From assembly GCA_025938035.1 (NCBI GenBank), contig JAICQE010000189.1:1-7630 (forward strand): 7,630 nucleotides of DNA, written 5' to 3'. This stretch comes from Vicinamibacteria bacterium (GTDB lineage: Bacteria; Acidobacteriota; Vicinamibacteria; Vicinamibacterales; UBA2999). Positions 5,958 through 7,630 of this stretch are shown in pieces. The notes beneath the pieces were generated by a model, which saw nothing but the letters and a program-made list of their open reading frames with translations, was not told where the DNA came from and did no database searches. Every line of letters begins with the position of its first letter. The stretch's first letter is position 1. A program made the position numbers and the translations under genes.

Positions 5958-6332
5958 ATGAAGCTACGACTGATGGCAGTGCTGGTGACGTGCGGCTGGC
6001 TGGTGATGGCGGGGTCGCCGGGCGCCCATCATTCCACCGCGATGTACGACTCACAGAATCCAGTGACGATCACCGGCGTGGTGAAGAGGTTCGAATGGAC
6101 CAACCCGCACGCGTTCGTCTACCTCGAGGTCAAGGACGAAAAGACCGGGAAGATCGTCGAGTGGGAAGTCGAGATGATGAGCCTCAATCACCTGCGCGGA
6201 TACGGCTGGACGAGCAAGACGGTGAAACCGGGCGATCCGCTCTCCGCCACCGGCGCGCCGGCAAAGAGCGGGGCGCCGTCGATGATCGCGAATCGCATGA
6301 AACTGGCGGACGGAAGGGAAATACGGTCGTAA
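5958..6332 (+). CDS. Small secreted DUF6152 family protein
   Basis: This is a 124-residue exported protein. Residues 1-23 form a signal peptide (KLR, then a hydrophobic core, with cleavage likely after SPGA). The mature protein begins HHSTAMYD (24-31). It continues with VTITGVVKRFEWTNPHAFVYLEV (36-58), the WTNPHA motif I associate with DUF6152, then IVEWEVEMMSLNHLRGYGW (66-84), KPGDPLSATGAPAKSG (90-105) and a C-terminal MKLADGREI. The alternating strands suggest a small beta-barrel of OB-like type; this is inference. The paired N-terminal histidines and the conserved WTNPHA could bind a ligand or metal, but no function is established. The gene has a strong ribosome-binding site and lies 91 bp before gene B, probably in the same transcript. 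Confidence 0.88.
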   Translation: MKLRLMAVLVTCGWLVMAGSPGAHHSTAMYDSQNPVTITGVVKRFEWTNPHAFVYLEVKDEKTGKIVEWEVEMMSLNHLRGYGWTSKTVKPGDPLSATGAPAKSGAPSMIANRMKLADGREIRS

Positions 6333-6333
6333 A

Positions 6334-6411
6334 TCGTTCGAATCGTTCGAATCGTTCGAATCGTTCGAAACGTTCGAGTCGTTCGAGTCGTTCGAGTCGT
6401 TCGAGTCGTTC
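6334..6411. repeat. 9-bp tandem repeat array, about 8.7 units, inverted relative to the array at 1-135
   Basis: The units are TCGTTCGAA (four), ACGTTCGAG (one) and TCGTTCGAG (three), ending in a partial TCGTTC. The reverse complements are TTCGAACGA and CTCGAACGA, which share the CGAACGA core and the 9-bp period of the array at 1-135 but with different two-base joints. The units cluster by type, as expected from local expansion. The array begins two bases after the DUF6152 stop codon and ends one base before the GGGAGG ribosome-binding site of gene B. It therefore fills that spacer entirely. Each unit junction contains the palindrome TTCGAA or TTCGAG. Confidence 0.97.
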
Positions 6412-6412
6412 T

Positions 6413-6418
6413 GGGAGG
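6413..6418 (+). promoter_or_regulatory. Ribosome-binding site supporting the GTG start of gene B
   Basis: GGGAGG lies five bases before the GTG at 6424 and directly follows the 9-bp array. This supports a GTG start, which in turn places a normal signal peptide at the N-terminus. Confidence 0.72.
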
Positions 6419-6423
6419 TTCGC

Positions 6424-7470
6424 GTGCGCAGATCGGTCGCAGTTCTTGTCGGCGTACTCGCAGCGGCCCTGACGGTTGCCGCGCAGGCGCCGCAGCAGCC
6501 GGCAGCGGGTGCGCCAGCGCAAGGCCCGGCAGCGCCTCCTGCGGGTCGAGGCCGCGGCGGTCCGCCGACGCGCATCGTGCAATTCGAAGCGAAGCCCGCG
6601 TCGATCAAGCCGGGTGAGTCGGCGGTCCTGGTCTGGCTGGTCGAGAACCCCGGAGCTCCGGCCATCGAGCCGGGTCTCGGACGCGTGGTCCCGCGGGGTA
6701 CCCAGCGTGTGACGCCGAAAACGACGACAACCTACACGTTGACGGCCGGAGATCAAATGCGCTCCGTGACAGTGACGGTCGCGGGAACACAGCCTGTCGC
6801 GGCAGCGGCGCCGACCGTCAATACCCGCGCCGGCATTCCGCGCACGCCCGACGGCAAGCCGGACTTCTCCGGCGTCTACGGCTTCGGCGGCGGTGGTGGA
6901 CGAGGCCGTGGCGGCGCGCCCGCTGCAGCCGGACCGCAGTTGAAGCCTGGCGCGGAGAAGTACCGCGTGCAACGGGGGCCGCAGGACACGGGCCGTACCG
7001 CGGACTGCATGCCGCTGATTCCACCCGACGCCTTCGGGGTCCCCTACGAATTTCAAATCATTCAGAACAAAGACCATCTCGTCATCATTCACGAGTATCC
7101 CGGCACGTTCCGCATTGTGCCGCTCGACGGTGAACCGCATCAGGTCGACCCGGATCCGGCGTGGCTCGGGGACTCGGTCGGACGGTGGGACGGCGACACG
7201 CTCGTCATCGATACCATCGGCTACAACGAGAAGACCGAGATTGCCGGCTACCGACACACCGACGCGCTGCACACCGTCGAGCGCCTGCGTCGCGTTGACG
7301 GCGGCTTCGACTACGAGATCACGATCGACGATCCGAATGTTTTCGTCGCGCCATTCACGCAGACGCGGCAGTTCCGGCTGACCGCGGCGCCGATGAAGCG
7401 CATTATGGAATTCATCTGCGAGAACAACCGCGATTACCGGCCGCTCTTCGGTACCGCTCCGGTAAAGTAA
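6424..7470 (+). CDS. Secreted Ig-like/'PDFSGVYG' family protein B, paralog of A (unknown function)
   Basis: This 348-residue exported protein has the same architecture as gene A. The signal peptide covers about 1-21 (RRSVAVLVGVLAAALTVAAQA). An Ala/Pro/Gln and GRGRGG linker follows (to about 46). The Ig-like domain (about 49-120) includes VTPKTTTTYTLT, the same twelve residues as in A. Next come RTPDGKPDFSGVYG (140-153) and a second Gly/Arg linker, GGGGGRGRGG (155-164), absent at this point in A. The C-terminal domain carries KPGAEKYR, DCMPL (C195), HQVDPDP (239-245), GRWDGDTLVIDTIGYNEKTE, HTDALHTVER (278-287) and EFICEN (C332). Over the 49-residue ungapped stretch from HQVDPDP to VER, 31 positions are identical to A by eye. 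The two proteins are therefore clear but not recent duplicates. A binding or structural periplasmic role is more likely than a known enzyme activity. It is the last gene before the large inverted repeat. Confidence 0.88.
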   Translation: MRRSVAVLVGVLAAALTVAAQAPQQPAAGAPAQGPAAPPAGRGRGGPPTRIVQFEAKPASIKPGESAVLVWLVENPGAPAIEPGLGRVVPRGTQRVTPKTTTTYTLTAGDQMRSVTVTVAGTQPVAAAAPTVNTRAGIPRTPDGKPDFSGVYGFGGGGGRGRGGAPAAAGPQLKPGAEKYRVQRGPQDTGRTADCMPLIPPDAFGVPYEFQIIQNKDHLVIIHEYPGTFRIVPLDGEPHQVDPDPAWLGDSVGRWDGDTLVIDTIGYNEKTEIAGYRHTDALHTVERLRRVDGGFDYEITIDDPNVFVAPFTQTRQFRLTAAPMKRIMEFICENNRDYRPLFGTAPVK

Positions 7471-7483
7471 CGAAGAAGACGGA

Positions 7484-7627
7484 GGAACGGTTTCAGAGGA
7501 GGAACGAAGTAACGGAGACGAACGAAGAATTCGGCCGTTCGATTGGCCGCTGAAAGCGGTCTACCACATCGAACGGCCCGTCCTCCGTTCGTCTCCGTTA
7601 CTTCGTTCCTCCTGTGAAACCCGTTCC
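7484..7627. repeat. Large imperfect inverted repeat with 60-bp arms
   Basis: The left arm (7484-7543) and right arm (7568-7627) are reverse complements at about 54 of 60 positions, with a perfect 27-bp core (7497-7523 against 7587-7613). The 24-base loop contains a smaller hairpin, CCGCT-GAA-AGCGG (7547-7559). It begins 13 bp after the stop of gene B. It could end transcription of the operon, but it is much longer than an intrinsic terminator and has no T-tract in view. It may instead be a palindromic element of MITE or REP type. It contains CGAACGA (7519-7525), the core of the 9-bp arrays. The window ends three bases later, so the right boundary and any target duplication cannot be seen. Confidence 0.9.
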
Positions 7628-7630
7628 CTC

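Noticed and set aside
6184..7272. Long minus-strand open frame opposite gene B
   Set aside because: Its translation is Arg-rich and low in complexity and reads the 9-bp array as a charged repeat. Gene B on the other strand has a signal peptide, conserved motifs and a paralog.
7471..7630. Small gene or tRNA after gene B
   Set aside because: The segment is almost entirely the inverted repeat. No cloverleaf, start site or coding pattern is seen.

Overview
This is a GC-rich bacterial window with seven genes. The protein families point to Acidobacteriota, most likely a soil Vicinamibacteria-type genome: a secreted DUF6152 protein, secreted proteins with a 'DGKPDFSGVYG' motif, an LVIVD-repeat propeller and a diheme cytochrome c. 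The taxonomic call is inference from family recall, not a database result.

Layout. Positions 1-135 are a 9-bp tandem array (15 copies). It is followed directly by a secreted diheme cytochrome c gene (150-1124, +). A GC-rich palindrome (1142-1175) separates this from a convergent gene for an exported LVIVD-type beta-propeller (1186-2568, -, GTG start). An ~80-bp divergent spacer with a heptamer repeat leads into five + strand genes: secreted Ig-like/'PDFTGVYG' protein A (2649-3659), an acyl-CoA-dehydrogenase-fold protein resembling group D flavin monooxygenases (3666-4835), an HSL-family alpha/beta hydrolase (4870-5844), a small secreted DUF6152 protein (5958-6332) and secreted protein B (6424-7470), a paralog of A. 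The window ends in a large inverted repeat (7484-7627).

How the genes may work together. Five of the seven products carry export signals (cytochrome, propeller, A, B, DUF6152). The two others look cytosolic: an oxygenase-like flavoprotein and an esterase. One reading is a small catabolic unit in which cytosolic enzymes hydroxylate and hydrolyse an ester or aromatic/alicyclic substrate, while the secreted proteins bind or process material in the periplasm and the cytochrome carries electrons. No substrate can be read from the sequence.

The most unusual feature is the intergenic DNA. Every spacer longer than about 30 bp holds short-period repeats or palindromes: 9-bp arrays built on a CGAACGA core at 1-135 and, in the opposite orientation, at 6334-6411; heptamer arrays at 2579-2613, 4836-4876 and 5843-5929; and inverted repeats at 1142-1175 and 7484-7627. 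Several abut ribosome-binding sites, and one contains a start codon. No gene-free stretch exceeds 300 bp. I saw no tRNA, rRNA, CRISPR array, transposase or riboswitch.
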